From assembly GCF_963678425.1 (NCBI RefSeq), contig NZ_OY782855.1, forward strand, positions 930,001 through 994,000: a stretch of DNA of 64,000 nucleotides, written 5' to 3'. Below are positions 30,567 to 41,080 of the stretch, piece by piece (the stretch's first letter is position 1; each line of letters opens with the position of its first letter). The stretch comes from an uncultured Bacteroides sp. (GTDB lineage: Bacteria > Bacteroidota > Bacteroidia > Bacteroidales > Bacteroidaceae). The notes under the pieces were generated by a model. That model saw only the letters and a program-made list of their open reading frames with translations. It was not told the origin of the DNA and searched no databases. Both the position numbers and the translations under genes were made by a program.

Positions 30567-33500
30567 TTACCGGCAACATATCTTCTGAGTTTTAGTGCTA
30601 TCTGAACTTTGTGTGCGGATTATATAAACTCCGCTCGGCAATGATAGTTCTGTTTCTATCACATTCAGATTGTTTAATTCCTTCAATATTGTTCCGCTTA
30701 AGCTGTATATCTTGATATTCTGAAGTTTATCCGATGAAGAGGTTGTTACTACTACTTTCTCTTTTTCCGGAGAATAGATCATAATTTTGTCTTTTCCGTT
30801 CACATCCATATCGGTCAGATTCAAAAAATATCGGTTATGATTACTGCCAGGAACAATAACCGTTGTATTTTCCTGATTTAACTCAATGGTTTTATTTAAC
30901 AACGCATCGTAAAGCTCTATGTCTTCACCCAAATTCGTTATGCCTTTGAACGTTAATGTTACGTTTTCATTATTTTCGCTATAAACTCCCAAGGGAATAG
31001 TCTTCAGAGAAGAAATAACGTTAATCATTGCAGCCTGATTACCTGCCATACTATAAAGCGTAGGATTGTCTGCCAGGTTGGAGTCTACTAATACAGGCAC
31101 ATCCTCTTTTGCATCGTAATCATTGGAAGCATTATCTTCTTTTTTAATCAGAATATTACTTGTATTGCCACTACGCTCTGCTGTAATCCATAAACCTGAT
31201 GCATTGTCAGTTTGAGTGACATTGGAATTTCCTGAGCGAACCATTATGCTTGTTGCAGGTTTGGCTATGGTCATGTCTGAAGTATAAGTTACAGTAGGAT
31301 TTTCTGTTACGGATGATTTCTTTTCAATAAAGAACGATTGCATTGGAGCTACAGAACCTGTTAATGTTTCACTGCCGGAAGTTGTTAACGTACCATCTTC
31401 TGCAATTGCAACAGCGCTTTGTCCTGTTCCTGTTAATATCCAGAATCGTCTTTCAAATTTAGGATGAGCATCAAAAAACTTTTTCATATCCAGGGTGGCT
31501 ACGAAAGGATTCCCAACCAAGTATATATTATTGCTTCCTGTTGCATTTGTAAGAGTGAATGAAATATCGGATGCCTTATTTTCAAAAGATAGTTTTCCGT
31601 TATCAGTACGCGTAATCGGAGTACTATTACCGGAAACAGTTCCATCATAACTGTAATAAGAATAACTTATGTCATCTTTGGGCAGACGGAACAAAACTTT
31701 ATCTGTTCCTTCAGTACCATATATAGGACGGATAGAGAATCCTTTTCCTGAAGTATATCCTTCATCTACTTTATTATACACCTGACTCCAGTTGGCTGAA
31801 ATATATGAATCGAATGAGCTTCCATCGGTTTTGAAAACAGTAGAAGTGCTGTGATCCCAGCTTCGTTGATAAACAGCCGGATTGAAACGGTTATTTGTTG
31901 AAGTACTATAGGTTATCGGTTTAAATGCTTCTGTCTCTTGCCTTCCCGTAGCCGTAGGAAGATACATGTCTCCCGCTACTACTCCTTTTAGCGGAGAAGC
32001 CAGCATGTACCAACGGCCGGAAATCAGTTCAAAATCTATCCATGCCTTTTTATAAGAGAGATAGTTCGTATTTCTCATTTCTGCTAACGGTTTAAAGTAA
32101 ATCTGATCACAAGTGTTACCATAAAAATTCTCACAATCGTAATTATCGCCGTTTGCTTTTACCATCATACTATATTCTATACTTGCAGTAGCTGCATTCT
32201 CTTTTTTGCTAATGCTGTCAGTATAGTTTGCATTCCCCATGGATGGATAAGGAGAACCAGTCAGTTTATATAGCCATGGAGCTTTCCTTGTATTTGCTAT
32301 TGTTGCTTTAGAAAAGTTCATCGGAACAAGACCATGACTATTAGAATCGTCAGCATAGCTATCAGCATTACCTTTATATAACTCTGCTTTTAAAGAACGT
32401 TTCCAATTGTCATCATTATTCCAGTTATCGCCATTACCACCTGTCCATGTAAGATACTCAGGAACTATTTTCAGATAAAAATCAATAACCCCATCACATG
32501 TCGCCTGATCGCCGGTTAATAACTTCTGATTAAAATGAAATTCTAATTTGTAAGTATATCCTTCTTTAACTGTAATAGAGTTTGCCAGAATCTTGAATAC
32601 CAAATAATCATTATCATTAGTATCGGGAGTAACATGGATCGTATCCAGCTTTGCAAGCTGTATGCTCGGATTTAGTGAATCAACGTTTTGAATAGACGGA
32701 TCATCTGTTCCGATTAAATAGACATTAGTATCAGTAACTTTAATAAGATCTCTGGTTTTTGTCTGATCTTCATTCCTGAAATCAATAACAGGCACCGTTA
32801 AAGTCTTGGCTGAATTGCTTTTTAAATCATTGAACTGTTTTAAACCCATTCTCACGGACAAAAGATTGTAGTACCCCTCTCCGCTTAAAGCAATAGTCGG
32901 ATTCTTGGGAACATTACCTGTTTTTATAGGTATGTTTTCGTTGCATAGTACAAGAGTTGCTGTTGTAGAAGTTACCTCAGCTGTTGCTAATATCGGAACC
33001 GCAAGTAAATATTCGCCTCCTTTTATCAACCGGGTAATTTCTTTTTTATTAAGTATTAATTTATTGTTATTGATTAAGTTTTGAAGTATATTATATGCAT
33101 CTTGAGTAAAGTTTCCACTCACAGGAGACAAAGCGGTATCAGAAGTTGCAGGATTGGGATATACTTCACGATATTTAGTCAGAGCTGAATTAACAGACAT
33201 TCCTCCGGTCGGTATTGTTTCAAAATCTTCTTTTGTTCCCATATACCAATCAAACCGGCAAGTTATATTTTCGTGTGTTATTCTGTCTTTAAGTTTAGCA
33301 CTTATTACAAGATCGTGTCCATAACAGATTCCATCGCCTTCGTTCCACTCCACACCATCTACAGTAATTATAGCCGGTGGAATAATTTTAAACGGATCAC
33401 TGATCATATCGCATATTCCGGTTCCAAAAATTCCGCTTGAATTAGCTATTGCCGAATAATATGTTTTATTTTCTTTTAGAACATTATTATTAGGAGTCTG

Positions 33501-35438
33501 AAATGTAATATAACGGTAAGTTGTTCCATCAATAACTTCTGTTTCTGTATAAGCCAGTGCAGGATTCTTACTGAATGTATATGGAGCTTCCGTTGATAAT
33601 GTCATTGCTTTCATGGCTGTAAAATCCGTACTTATTCTTACTGAGCCATAATTGATATCCGGATCGCTATCTGTATTATAATTATAAGAAATGGCATTCT
33701 TTGAGCTATCTAAGAATTTATATTTAACTACGATCTCTTCTCCTGATCCTGCAGCTGATTCTGTTTTATTTAATGCAGAAAGCAACTTCTCATATTCTAC
33801 CCGGATTTTTACTTTCGAAGATTCGCTGCCACAGGGTAAAGTTACCTGATTAGCCTGCACCGCGGGCTTACTTCTGTAAACACGAATATCATCTATTGCA
33901 TAGTCTCCACCGTCTGTACTTGATGCATTATTATCTATTTGTAAAATATAATGATCATAGTCAATATTTGTATTATAACTAAACGAATAATACGTCTGAT
34001 ACCATTCTGCCTCGGATTTTATTGTTTTAGGTATATCACCAGATGTAAATCTATGCAATTCCGTTTCTGTTCCGTTAGCATCTACTCCTTTAAATATAAA
34101 ATTTACATCAGCATCTGAATATCTTGTTGTCATGTTGCATATTCCGGCTGATACAAAAAGTCTGGTTCCCGGACAAAGTTTCTCCTGTAATTGAAGCTTG
34201 GCAACAGTACCCGGTTTATTAGAGGCGTCCACATAAAAGAAATACCCATTTTCAGATTTATTACTATCATAGTACCTGCGGTCATATACTTTTTGTCCGG
34301 CCTGATTCCACCAGCTATATCCATTAGTAAAAACATTTGTTGTTTTATAGAAACCATATTCATTCCAATCGGCAGTACATAAGTCTGGTGCTGTACGATA
34401 ACCGGCAAGATATAATTCCCGGGAAGCAAATCCATAAGAACAGATATCCCAGGAAAGAGGCTTCGCCCACATATTATTACTTTCGGTAGCAGGTGCCGTA
34501 TCGTAATCAAAATCGAGTTTCGTCAATAAAACATAATTGGAATCAAGATAACTAACAGAGCGGCTTGTTCCCTTTAAGTCATCATATTTCATTGGCAGGT
34601 TATTTTCAAAAATGATTTTAAATCTGGCAATGCGGTATGTCTGAGTTCCACAAGTCATTGTTACGGTTACCTCCTGAGTAGTTCCTGCTGCTTTAGGCTC
34701 AACATACAATAGTCTCCCGTTATTGCTGCTTGTGCCGGTAATGGTGAATGTTCCATTTGCTACAGTTGTTTTGCCAGCTGTAGTATATCCAAAATAGTTA
34801 TTTCGCTCATATTGTAAACAAACTCTTGGATTCTCAGTACCCATTTTAGCAGATGGTACATAAACTGTATTCTCTTCCAAATACTTGTCGGAAGCTAAAT
34901 TTGCCAGTTTGTCTGCTATTTCTTTCGCATCCCTGATATCAAAAATACATCTGTACGAGAGTGTTGGTTCCGTAAGATTATTATTGTTATAGGTAAAATC
35001 CTTATATGCCGATACATCACATGCAATAACGGCAGCTCCTCCTGCATTAAAATTGTAATCAGCCCGCTGCGCATTTAAAGCACTATTGTTTAGAATATAT
35101 TTGCTATTTGTTCCATTAATGTAATCAACTTTAGGAGTTACATTTGCTGGTAAACCATCCGTGGCGTAATTATACCACCGGTAATAAGCATGTGGTGCAG
35201 AGGCTCCCCCCAATTCCGGCGGAACAGTTAATGTTACTGTTGAAGAGGGCAAGGTATATATTATATAACGGTTTAAATGTGTTTTCTGAACAGACGCTCC
35301 ATACTCATTTGTCATAAGGTCAGAATAAAAAGCTCCTGATTTATGCACAATAGTATATTGTCCCTGCATATCTTCAATAAAAAGAAAAGATAAGATTAAA
35401 CTGATTATTATTGGTAGCTTATTATTGTATTTATTCAT
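30567..35438 (-). CDS. Giant secreted adhesin-like protein, last gene of fimbrial operon
   Basis: 1623 residues. The signal peptide LPIIISLILSFLFIEDMQGQ has no lipobox cysteine. Residues about 400-525 look like a carbohydrate-binding or MAM-like beta sandwich (GGDYAIDDIRVY at its end). Near residues 990-1005 the YLTWTGGNGDNWNNDDNW motif is common in Bacteroidota surface proteins. The last 75 residues (IKIYSLSGTILKEL, then LPSGVYIIRTQSSD and a final KICCR) resemble a type A C-terminal sorting domain of the type IX secretion system. It sits 11 bases after a fimbrillin-like gene. A role as tip adhesin or surface partner of the fimbria is inferred. Confidence 0.75.
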   Translation of the reverse strand: MNKYNNKLPIIISLILSFLFIEDMQGQYTIVHKSGAFYSDLMTNEYGASVQKTHLNRYIIYTLPSSTVTLTVPPELGGASAPHAYYRWYNYATDGLPANVTPKVDYINGTNSKYILNNSALNAQRADYNFNAGGAAVIACDVSAYKDFTYNNNNLTEPTLSYRCIFDIRDAKEIADKLANLASDKYLEENTVYVPSAKMGTENPRVCLQYERNNYFGYTTAGKTTVANGTFTITGTSSNNGRLLYVEPKAAGTTQEVTVTMTCGTQTYRIARFKIIFENNLPMKYDDLKGTSRSVSYLDSNYVLLTKLDFDYDTAPATESNNMWAKPLSWDICSYGFASRELYLAGYRTAPDLCTADWNEYGFYKTTNVFTNGYSWWNQAGQKVYDRRYYDSNKSENGYFFYVDASNKPGTVAKLQLQEKLCPGTRLFVSAGICNMTTRYSDADVNFIFKGVDANGTETELHRFTSGDIPKTIKSEAEWYQTYYSFSYNTNIDYDHYILQIDNNASSTDGGDYAIDDIRVYRSKPAVQANQVTLPCGSESSKVKIRVEYEKLLSALNKTESAAGSGEEIVVKYKFLDSSKNAISYNYNTDSDPDINYGSVRISTDFTAMKAMTLSTEAPYTFSKNPALAYTETEVIDGTTYRYITFQTPNNNVLKENKTYYSAIANSSGIFGTGICDMISDPFKIIPPAIITVDGVEWNEGDGICYGHDLVISAKLKDRITHENITCRFDWYMGTKEDFETIPTGGMSVNSALTKYREVYPNPATSDTALSPVSGNFTQDAYNILQNLINNNKLILNKKEITRLIKGGEYLLAVPILATAEVTSTTATLVLCNENIPIKTGNVPKNPTIALSGEGYYNLLSVRMGLKQFNDLKSNSAKTLTVPVIDFRNEDQTKTRDLIKVTDTNVYLIGTDDPSIQNVDSLNPSIQLAKLDTIHVTPDTNDNDYLVFKILANSITVKEGYTYKLEFHFNQKLLTGDQATCDGVIDFYLKIVPEYLTWTGGNGDNWNNDDNWKRSLKAELYKGNADSYADDSNSHGLVPMNFSKATIANTRKAPWLYKLTGSPYPSMGNANYTDSISKKENAATASIEYSMMVKANGDNYDCENFYGNTCDQIYFKPLAEMRNTNYLSYKKAWIDFELISGRWYMLASPLKGVVAGDMYLPTATGRQETEAFKPITYSTSTNNRFNPAVYQRSWDHSTSTVFKTDGSSFDSYISANWSQVYNKVDEGYTSGKGFSIRPIYGTEGTDKVLFRLPKDDISYSYYSYDGTVSGNSTPITRTDNGKLSFENKASDISFTLTNATGSNNIYLVGNPFVATLDMKKFFDAHPKFERRFWILTGTGQSAVAIAEDGTLTTSGSETLTGSVAPMQSFFIEKKSSVTENPTVTYTSDMTIAKPATSIMVRSGNSNVTQTDNASGLWITAERSGNTSNILIKKEDNASNDYDAKEDVPVLVDSNLADNPTLYSMAGNQAAMINVISSLKTIPLGVYSENNENVTLTFKGITNLGEDIELYDALLNKTIELNQENTTVIVPGSNHNRYFLNLTDMDVNGKDKIMIYSPEKEKVVVTTSSSDKLQNIKIYSLSGTILKELNNLNVIETELSLPSGVYIIRTQSSDSTKTQKICCR

Positions 35439-35449
35439 AAAATGTTCAT

Positions 35450-36709
35450 TTAATTTTGGCTGATATACATTTTATACGAAAGTGTGCGAGTTACACTGGC
35501 AGACGTTTGTACGTTTACTGAAATATTACATAATGCAACGCCGGTAGCAGACGACTTTAAAGAACCTTTGATTTCGCCATCTTTCAATGCCGGAACCTTG
35601 TCGAATATCGTAGTGGAGGCATCTGTAAAGGTGAAAGTCCAGTCAGAATCAGTTAATGGTATGGTTGAACCATCTGAAAGTTTTTTAAGCTTTGGAATTA
35701 TAATAAACGGACCTCCACCCGGGAACATGCAATGATAGCCATCTGCATTTGTAGTAACAGAGGCAGGATAACCGCCTATAGGAGGATATGACATTACTTC
35801 CACATCCAGTTTATAATCTGTCAGGATAATATCAAGCGGAAGATAATCATTCCGGTTTAAATAAGACAGGCTGGTTAATGACATGCGCATTTCTTCTGTC
35901 GATCCGTCTCTCAGGGTATTAAGTGTCAGTTTAAACCATCCACTGTTCAGAACCTTAGATTCATTCATATAAAACTGAAAGTTGTTTAATCTTCCCCCAT
36001 CAACAAAACTTGGAGATTCGCTAAAATTATAAGTATAACTGCTTGTTGTGAATTTATCCGGAAGTTCCGGAGCTGTATTCTCGTTTAACCGGGGCAATAA
36101 ATAGACTGCTGATGTGGTTACGGGATCTATAACAACATTTTTTAATGTAATGGTATGTCCTGTTTCGTTCTTGAAGTTAAGCTTTATTTTACACAACATA
36201 CGGAGTAGTTCAAGACTAAATGTCTGGTTTTCCTTATTTTCAACAGTAAATGTCGTTTTATTGCTCATTGGAATATAATTATCCGAGGTCGCAGTATATC
36301 CATTGGCAAGAGTTGCAGTTGCATTGGATAAGTCAGGCATCGACGCTCCCTCTTCAATATCAAGCCCTGCATTTGCAATGTTCTCAGCCGACAGATTTGC
36401 AAATCCATAGACCGTTTTAGTACCGGTTGTTAATTGCATTTCAGTTTCATACTGTTGCTGTGTTGATACTAAACTTTCTGTTACTTTCTTTTCGACTTTG
36501 TTATTTGAATCTACAACAAAAAGAAGTATTTTTTTTATCATTTCATTATCCGAAGCATTGGGATCACCGCTGCTTCTGGTACTTATAAGGTATGTCAAAT
36601 GAACGCTTGTTTTTTCTGCACCAGATATATTTTTTTCTTCGCTGTTGCATGATGAAAATACAACGGCTAAAAGAAAAAACAATGTTATATATATATGGCC
36701 TTTTTTCAT
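35450..36709 (-). CDS. Fimbrillin-like lipoprotein (accessory fimbrial subunit)
   Basis: 419 residues. A lipoprotein signal ends at VVFSSC. The N-terminal beta domain (KTSVHLTYLISTRSSGDPNASDNEMIKKILLFVVDSNNKV) has the organisation of FimA/Mfa-type subunits, including a probable Arg cleavage site (STRSSG), and TGTKTVYGFANLS fits the family. It probably forms part of the pilus shaft or tip after donor-strand exchange. It lies between another fimbrillin and the giant protein. The exact subunit role is not determined. Confidence 0.75.
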   Translation of the reverse strand: MKKGHIYITLFFLLAVVFSSCNSEEKNISGAEKTSVHLTYLISTRSSGDPNASDNEMIKKILLFVVDSNNKVEKKVTESLVSTQQQYETEMQLTTGTKTVYGFANLSAENIANAGLDIEEGASMPDLSNATATLANGYTATSDNYIPMSNKTTFTVENKENQTFSLELLRMLCKIKLNFKNETGHTITLKNVVIDPVTTSAVYLLPRLNENTAPELPDKFTTSSYTYNFSESPSFVDGGRLNNFQFYMNESKVLNSGWFKLTLNTLRDGSTEEMRMSLTSLSYLNRNDYLPLDIILTDYKLDVEVMSYPPIGGYPASVTTNADGYHCMFPGGGPFIIIPKLKKLSDGSTIPLTDSDWTFTFTDASTTIFDKVPALKDGEIKGSLKSSATGVALCNISVNVQTSASVTRTLSYKMYISQN

Positions 36710-36720
36710 ATTTACTTTAA

Positions 36721-38532
36721 TTATAGTATTATTTCCGGATGTGTAATGACTCTCCAGGGAGTAACTGTCACAAGTATATTTATAGAAGGGTTTTCTACCG
36801 GATCCTCAGGGTCGGGATCGTAGGGAGAAGGCCATCCTATTTTAGAGAAGGAATTCACTTTTAGCTTATAAATATTATTACGGACAACTGCAAATTCCAT
36901 AATCCCCTCGTCTGTATTACCATTATTTGAATGGCGGATCCAGAACGGATAATAGCAAAGTCCATTTTCATAGCATTTTATGCCTAACTGACTTAAAAGA
37001 AGCCTGGTATCCTTACCATTCTGATTGATAACTGCAGCACCGTCATTAAAGGAATAGCCATAAGCTTCCAGGACGAAACGATTCCATGAAATAGTTTCAT
37101 TTAGGTGGTTTGAAAGTGATTGCCCGCCTATTTTCTTTTGCAAATAAACTTTAAAGCCTAAAAGATCATTTTCATTAAAACGGTTTATATAATCCTGTAC
37201 TTCTTGCCAGGTATTGGAAGAAGTAAATATCTGTGTAAAAAAATCATTCGTCAAAGAAGAGCTTTTCAGCGATTGAAATACGATGCATTCAATTGAATTA
37301 TAAGTTGCATTCCCATTACCATAAGTAAAAAATGTAACAGCTTTAGTGTTGTCTGTAATTTCATTAATCCTATTTGTGTAATTGTAACTGGTTAGCTTAA
37401 ACGGTATGTATGTTGTCTCTAACATAGCACCTGTACAATATCCGTTTAACTGATAAGCTTTGTCTGTTGTATTCTCTAATGTGTAACCCAGAATATAATA
37501 ATTCACTCCATTATTTACAAGGTTAGACTTTTTTATAGCATCATCATTACTAAAACTGAAATTGTTGCTATAATTGTTTGCGTATAATGAAGAGGCATAA
37601 TCTGTTCCCGAGCCACCAAGGGTTAAACTAAAATGTTGTCCGGTCAGGTTGTCTTTCGTTTTTAAAGAGCTCCATGGATCTATCACATAATTGGTTTGTA
37701 TTCCCCCAGAAACAGGTTCTTCATTTCCTAAATATGCAGGAGTACCGGATACAGATGCAGCCACTCGTTTTAATATATACGAACCGGCGTTAAGTGCATT
37801 AAACAACTTGATTTTATTTATAACAATCTTAGCTACAGAATTATTACTATTATCTTTTAGCAGATAATTGTTCAGGTCAGTATTTTCATTATCTTTATTA
37901 GGGATAAAATCAATTCTGGCAGCTATCCTTCCAACCTCAACACTAATCAGATTAGGGCTGGCTTGGCTCGCCTCAATAATATTTGCTGAGACATCAGAAG
38001 TAGAAGACATCACAAATTGCGAGTAGGTGTTTCCATTCTTAACCCATGCTGTTTTTTGTAAATAATCACAAAGATCTTTTACATTAGCATTAGTTCCAAA
38101 TTTACCAGTTAAATCGCCGGCATTGGTTACTACAATCACGTGGTAAGTCCCTTTGAGAATTTCAATCTGCCGCGGCTTAGTTACATTTTCCATTATATCA
38201 GAAGATCCAAAGTAAGTTGCACCGGTTATAACAGCATTTGCTGCAATAGCTTGATTTATATCATTTCCCTGATAAAAAAACACTGTCAGATCCGATATTG
38301 CATTTTCATTTGTTTGCCCATCTTCCTGACCATCTCCTGTTTCTCCTCCTGTAGGGGTAGAGCGTGTATTACAGGAAGTGTTAATTGTGAGAGAAATAAA
38401 AGTGCCGTTTTGGTTATCTAAACATCCTTTATCGTCGTATTTGTCATAAATGCCATTACATGCAGTAATCATTAATGAAATAATCACTGTTTCTATGATC
38501 TTTTTACTTCTATTTATTGCTCTTGCTATCAT
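36721..38532 (-). CDS. Major-fimbrillin-like lipoprotein (Mfa1/FimA type)
   Basis: 603 residues. A lipoprotein signal ends at SLMITAC. The stretch GTFISLTINTSCNTRSTPTG contains an Arg suited to gingipain-like or other trypsin-like processing. AISDLTVFFYQGNDI, YHVIVVTNAGDL and SVEVGRIAARIDFIP are typical of P. gingivalis Mfa1-like and Bacteroides fimbrillin N-domains. The C-terminal strand region (NNIYKLKVNSFSKIGWPSP followed by VTVTPWRVITHPEI) is the usual end. It is a likely shaft subunit. It starts three bases after the upstream gene. Confidence 0.8.
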   Translation of the reverse strand: MIARAINRSKKIIETVIISLMITACNGIYDKYDDKGCLDNQNGTFISLTINTSCNTRSTPTGGETGDGQEDGQTNENAISDLTVFFYQGNDINQAIAANAVITGATYFGSSDIMENVTKPRQIEILKGTYHVIVVTNAGDLTGKFGTNANVKDLCDYLQKTAWVKNGNTYSQFVMSSTSDVSANIIEASQASPNLISVEVGRIAARIDFIPNKDNENTDLNNYLLKDNSNNSVAKIVINKIKLFNALNAGSYILKRVAASVSGTPAYLGNEEPVSGGIQTNYVIDPWSSLKTKDNLTGQHFSLTLGGSGTDYASSLYANNYSNNFSFSNDDAIKKSNLVNNGVNYYILGYTLENTTDKAYQLNGYCTGAMLETTYIPFKLTSYNYTNRINEITDNTKAVTFFTYGNGNATYNSIECIVFQSLKSSSLTNDFFTQIFTSSNTWQEVQDYINRFNENDLLGFKVYLQKKIGGQSLSNHLNETISWNRFVLEAYGYSFNDGAAVINQNGKDTRLLLSQLGIKCYENGLCYYPFWIRHSNNGNTDEGIMEFAVVRNNIYKLKVNSFSKIGWPSPYDPDPEDPVENPSINILVTVTPWRVITHPEIIL

Positions 38533-38535
38533 ATT

Positions 38536-39525
38536 CTAACCAAGGTTTGAACTATTATAACGTATTGTCCAACCATTGACAATTATCTGAACTTTCAGCC
38601 AGGACTGATTTTTATCGAGGAAAAACACCAATGAATATTCATCCTGACGATCTAAATATTCCTGTTCTGTCATACTATTTTTATGTCCTTCCATTTCGGT
38701 AAGCATAAGATATGCTATTAATGGAATATCAACAATTAAACTATTATCAGCCACTTTATAGATACGCAGACGAGACTTACTATCAGCCATTAAACGTCCT
38801 GTGTGCATTTCAGCATATGCAGTGGTAACAGGTTGAACATCTCCCACCGTATTTTGTCCGGTTGCATAAGGTGAGTAAGTTACTGTTCCATTATCAATAA
38901 GGCTGTTATCATAGCTAATCAGGCTATTACTATCAGTGATTTCAAACCGAAAAGCTTTATTATCAACGGCATCACCATTGATCTGCTGTAATACAACACG
39001 CACTCTGTGGGTATCTTTGGTCAAGGAAATAGTTTGTTCCTGAAATGTTCCTGTTATATTGATTTCATTGATCTCACCATGCCATAATGGATGCAAATCT
39101 TTATCAGATTTCTGATCTGTACTTTTTAGTGCAACCTTTAAGTCGTTTAAAGTTGAAGCACTGGTTAATGAATCCGTTGAAAAAGATTCACCGTCTAATC
39201 CTCCCCATGCCACTAAATGATATTTACCGGGAGAAAGATTGAGTTTCATGTAATAATCATCATTTTTTAATGCATTCCCTTTGTCTGTCAGTTTTTTCAC
39301 GAAATTACCTTTATCATCAAATACATAAAGATCAACTTGTTTTACCTCATTTGCAAAGGCATCGGCAAATTTCATATTATAGTCGTATTTAAAATGAATA
39401 CGGCATTCATCCTGGCAATCAGATTTGTCATCAACAACAGCCGAACAGGCAGATAGTACGCTTACTGTTATAAGTAGAGCTACAAAACCAATTTTATTTT
39501 TAATTTGCTGCAATTGTTTATTCAT
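38536..39525 (-). CDS. FimB/Mfa2-family fimbrial anchor
   Basis: 329 residues. A lipoprotein signal ends at VSVLSAC. CQDECRIHFKYDYNMKFADAFANEVKQVDLYVFDDKG is the family's start, and LSPGKYHLVAWGGLDGESF is the signature of FimB/Mfa2 proteins. These anchor the fimbria in the outer membrane and set its length. No Arg-processing site is needed, in line with a permanent lipid anchor. It precedes the fimbrillin gene, matching Mfa-type operons. Confidence 0.85.
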   Translation of the reverse strand: MNKQLQQIKNKIGFVALLITVSVLSACSAVVDDKSDCQDECRIHFKYDYNMKFADAFANEVKQVDLYVFDDKGNFVKKLTDKGNALKNDDYYMKLNLSPGKYHLVAWGGLDGESFSTDSLTSASTLNDLKVALKSTDQKSDKDLHPLWHGEINEINITGTFQEQTISLTKDTHRVRVVLQQINGDAVDNKAFRFEITDSNSLISYDNSLIDNGTVTYSPYATGQNTVGDVQPVTTAYAEMHTGRLMADSKSRLRIYKVADNSLIVDIPLIAYLMLTEMEGHKNSMTEQEYLDRQDEYSLVFFLDKNQSWLKVQIIVNGWTIRYNSSNLG

Positions 39526-39606
39526 TATTTCTTTATTAAGGGTAATCTATATACTTATTCTGATATATTATAACAAGCCATATCAGCTCAGGCCCTATCT
39601 TGTTAC

Positions 39607-41067
39607 TTACTCTTTTTCCTTATTTAATTCCTTAAGGTTAGTTGCCGCTTCCGGTATTCCGGCTTTCAGTGCTTTATCAAACAAAGACTGAGCTTCTTCC
39701 TTCCGACCCTCAAACATAGCCAGTATACCTAGATTATTAATTGTTTCAGGTAACTCGTTATTAGCCTTTTGCAGATATTTTTTTGCAGAGTTTAAGTCAT
39801 GCTTGATTAAGGCTATGGATGAAGCATTTAAATTTGCAATTGGATCTTCCGGAAACATACGTACAGCAATTTCGAATACTTCATTAAACTCACTGCTGCC
39901 TTTCTCATAAGTCTGAGCAAGCATAAACATTTCCTTTAAGCTTAGCTGCTGAGGACGTTTACCTATTACATCTTTTGTTTCTTCTATACTAAATCCTCGT
40001 ACAACATAATTTACCATATAATCCGAGTGTCGTAATGCCGGGAAGCATTCAATCTGCAAATAACGAAAAAGCTCACCACCTTCGAGTTTTTTTAATTTCA
40101 ATTCCTTCATATCCGGATGGATATTCTGATCGATAATTGCCTGTATTTCTTTTTTCGTTTTTATGCCTGAAGATGTTACAAAACGGGACAACCCTTCCCA
40201 ATCTTCCGGAGTATAAGTTGTAGTTATTATATTTTTATCAAAATTATAAAGATTACGAACATAAAGTTTTAATGCATCAGCCCTCTCTTTAGCAAGCCGC
40301 TCATTATTCGGGTAACTGCCTTCCGGAGATGCATATCCATGAATTGTGATTGAAGTAATCTTCGTATTATTATCATTCTTGACTATTTCAATAGTTTGTT
40401 TTATTTTCTTTAGTTCGTCAGGATTGCGTCTGTAATCAGGATAGATTATAGTCTCATTCACCGGGAAATCTAAATATGCACTGCCTTTTTCTGTACGTTT
40501 TTTTATGGCTTCATTTTGTGGAACAAGATAAGCTACAGCGGGTATAAAATTATGTTCATCGTTTTCTTTTATATTCAGATCAGCCAGAGCCAGAACTTTT
40601 AACTGAGCATTTTCTTCTGAGTTGCCACCACATCCACATAAATCCAGGCGAAGAGATAAAATTGCCTGCTGCATCCATTTCTGGAATGGAACACTGATTT
40701 GGTAATTAACGTGCTGAAATACATTATCAATGCGTTTTACTTCTATGGCAACATCCTTGTACTTGTCTCTTTGAGTATTACGTGTGTAAACAATATGTTT
40801 CGTTCTTCCATTAACCAGTATTTTAGATAATACTTTATTGTTATCTTTTGTATAGAGTACAGGTACAATACTCATGGAACGGTTAGGTTGTAATTTCAGC
40901 TTCGTTAAATCAAGAGTAATATTTATAAGTAGCAGAGAACCAACTTTACTTACATCAGACGACATCACACTAACAGGCTTATCTAATAGATTTTGCTGTG
41001 CTTTTACCGGAGCAATATGAATAGTTGATAATAGTGAAAATATAATGATAAAAAGTTTAATCTTCAT
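39607..41067 (-). CDS. DUF3868 protein with OmpA-like region and TPR
   Basis: 486 residues with a signal peptide (MKIKLFIIIFSLLSTIHIAP to KAQQ). The N-terminal DUF3868 beta domain is followed at about residues 235-290 by an OmpA-like region (TSITIHGYASPEGSYPNNERLAKERADALKLYV), which may bind peptidoglycan. The C-terminus has TPR-like helices (LNSAKKYLQKANNELPETINNLGILAMFEGRKEEAQSLFDKAL, shown in part). DUF3868 and DUF3575 genes usually lead Bacteroides fimbrial operons. A periplasmic assembly or anchoring role is inferred. Confidence 0.85.
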   Translation of the reverse strand: MKIKLFIIIFSLLSTIHIAPVKAQQNLLDKPVSVMSSDVSKVGSLLLINITLDLTKLKLQPNRSMSIVPVLYTKDNNKVLSKILVNGRTKHIVYTRNTQRDKYKDVAIEVKRIDNVFQHVNYQISVPFQKWMQQAILSLRLDLCGCGGNSEENAQLKVLALADLNIKENDEHNFIPAVAYLVPQNEAIKKRTEKGSAYLDFPVNETIIYPDYRRNPDELKKIKQTIEIVKNDNNTKITSITIHGYASPEGSYPNNERLAKERADALKLYVRNLYNFDKNIITTTYTPEDWEGLSRFVTSSGIKTKKEIQAIIDQNIHPDMKELKLKKLEGGELFRYLQIECFPALRHSDYMVNYVVRGFSIEETKDVIGKRPQQLSLKEMFMLAQTYEKGSSEFNEVFEIAVRMFPEDPIANLNASSIALIKHDLNSAKKYLQKANNELPETINNLGILAMFEGRKEEAQSLFDKALKAGIPEAATNLKELNKEKE

Positions 41068-41080
41068 AGTTAATATGCTA

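Noticed and set aside
34130..34510. 126-codon leftward frame within the giant adhesin gene
   Set aside because: It is out of frame inside a 1623-codon gene with consistent domain structure.
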